Part shown: one piece after another, positions 63,281 through 64,000 of the stretch | Layout of the letters: every line of letters begins with the position of its first letter | How positions within the stretch are numbered: the stretch's first letter is position 1 | DNA from: Pseudomonas tructae | GTDB lineage: Bacteria > Pseudomonadota > Gammaproteobacteria > Pseudomonadales > Pseudomonadaceae | NCBI RefSeq assembly: GCF_004214895.1 | Contig: NZ_CP035952.1 | Span: forward strand, 3,172,501 to 3,236,500 | DNA: 64,000 nucleotides | Reading direction: 5' to 3' | Program-made: the position numbers and the translations under genes | Notes under the pieces: model-generated | What the model was told of the DNA's origin: nothing | Database searches by the model: none | Seen by the model: the letters and a program-made list of their open reading frames with translations, nothing else

Positions 63281-63847
63281 TCAGCAACATAGGGTCGTGG
63301 GTTGCAACTGAAAGAATTTGTAGCCACCGCGATCGTCCGTTTTGCGTCGGAAGCAGCCGTCTCGGCATTCAGGGTCGAGCGGCCGTGCTCGTAGGTGCCC
63401 CAGAAGGCCCAGGGCGGCGGCGCACGGAATGTAATTCACCAGACCAGTAATCTGGATCATGCCGCGGCCTCGGTACAGCCAGCCGTCTCCTGGCCTTTTG
63501 TTGCCGAGGCTCTTCGTACCCCAGGCTCCGCCATAGACACAATTGGCAATGGTCTGCTGATTTGCTGGGCGGCCGGCGGCGCGGCCATAGGCCTTGGCAT
63601 CCGTCTCGCTGATGCGATCGCGACTGAACTTCGCCAGCAAGGACTCAACGCTGTAATTCAGGCTCTCCACCAGGTTGCGCAACTGGCCAGACTCATGGCC
63701 GATTTGGGCCAGGAACGCGGCTACGCGCAATGGGCTGTTGATCTTGTGGCAAGCAATGGCCCGGTTCAGCGCAGGCAAAAAAATGCCCGCAACTGGGCGG
63801 GCATTAGGGAAAATCTGCAGCAGCAGCTGCTCGCTTAAAGGGGACAT
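63281..63847 (-). pseudogene. Truncated GH19 endolysin/chitinase
   Basis: The first about 145 residues match phage-type GH19 lysozymes: VAAFLAQIGHESGQLRNLVESLNYS (catalytic Glu in HES), RAAGRPANQQTIANCVYGG and GWLYRGRGMIQITGLVNY. After AAALGL the sequence turns into an unrelated tail (PECRDGCFRRKTDDRGGYKF), so the C-terminal third is lost. The start ATG 63847 has GGAG upstream and the fragment may still be translated. Probably a relic of a prophage or tailocin lysis module. Confidence 0.7.
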
Positions 63848-63891
63848 GTGTTACTCCGGGTAGGGGGACCTACCGTCGGCAGATTTCAGCT

Positions 63892-63969
63892 TCAGCGACG
63901 GTTGGTCTGATATTGGGCTAGCAATTTGCTTCCAAAGGCGTTCGCTTGGGTCGATGAGTCGGGTAGCAT
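63892..63969 (-). CDS. Possible 25-residue ORF upstream of the endolysin fragment
   Basis: ATG 63969 with GAGAGG upstream, TGA at 63892; encodes MLPDSSTQANAFGSKLLAQY and five more residues. Too short for homology. It could be a fragment of a phage gene or a chance ORF. Confidence 0.2.
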   Translation of the reverse strand: MLPDSSTQANAFGSKLLAQYQTNRR

Positions 63970-64000
63970 ATGCCCCTCTCCGAAAGGAGCTGAGCGGCAA

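Noticed and set aside
63395..63838. 147-residue plus ORF opposite the endolysin
   Set aside because: Antisense to the GH19 fragment, which has catalytic motifs and an RBS.

Overview
The window is typical chromosomal DNA of a fluorescent Pseudomonas (P. putida/P. fluorescens type). The evidence is GC-rich codon use, four REP palindromes built on a GCGGGGCAAGCCCGCTCC-type arm, and several Pseudomonas-restricted families: DUF1652, DUF2388, DUF3016, a LapF-like giant adhesin, and the sigma-54 regulator / GntP permease / 3-hydroxybutyrate dehydrogenase locus. No tRNA, rRNA, CRISPR array or intact prophage was seen.

Layout. 1-4.3 kb: N-terminal third or less of a giant Ig-repeat adhesin (minus strand, runs off the left edge). 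4.5-7.2 kb: GNAT enzyme, then a KfrA-type coiled-coil DNA-binding protein divergent from a lone tyrosine recombinase. 7.2-20.0 kb: a ten-gene minus-strand operon for an unidentified small molecule: class III aminotransferase, A-PCP-E-like NRPS, EamA exporter, GNAT, ferredoxin/FrhB-type reductase, divergent EPSP-synthase homologue, MDR dehydrogenase, A-PCP NRPS, free-standing condensation-like protein and thioesterase. Most junctions are ATGA overlaps or gaps of a few bases. 20.4-24.2 kb: glycerate kinase, CdaR-type regulator and MFS uptake module. 24.3-27.8 kb: aldo/keto reductase, 3-hydroxyisobutyryl-CoA hydrolase-like enzyme and acyl-CoA dehydrogenase. 27.8-30.9 kb: a 1,052-residue Ig-like protein of unknown role. 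31.0-32.6 kb: a DAHP synthase preceded by an aromatic-codon leader peptide and an attenuator-like terminator. 32.7-37.0 kb: parvulin and a YejABE-type peptide importer without its ATPase. 37.0-40.8 kb: 3-hydroxybutyrate utilisation (sigma-54 activator, -24/-12 promoter, permease, dehydrogenase). 40.9-50.3 kb: ecotin, second parvulin, DUF1652, autotransporter, LysE exporter, phosphatase and small conserved genes.

50.3-64 kb is a visibly accessory, decaying stretch. It has orphan immunity-type genes (Imm26-like, Imm45), an IS1182-family element abutting a 5'-truncated DUF2388 gene, a 40-bp repeat pair around Imm45, a LysR/quinone-reductase pair, a DoxX remnant, a hybrid histidine kinase, a frameshifted fimbrial adhesin, an SdsA-type alkylsulfatase with an outer-membrane protein, and a truncated GH19 endolysin.

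The best candidate for an undescribed system is the 7.2-20.0 kb cluster. An EPSP-synthase homologue with a rewritten substrate loop, a ferredoxin-like reductase, a dehydrogenase and an aminotransferase together look like a pathway that remodels a shikimate-like ring into an amino building block, which two small NRPS proteins would then activate. This is inference from gene content; no product was identified. All calls were made by eye from motifs, without database searches.
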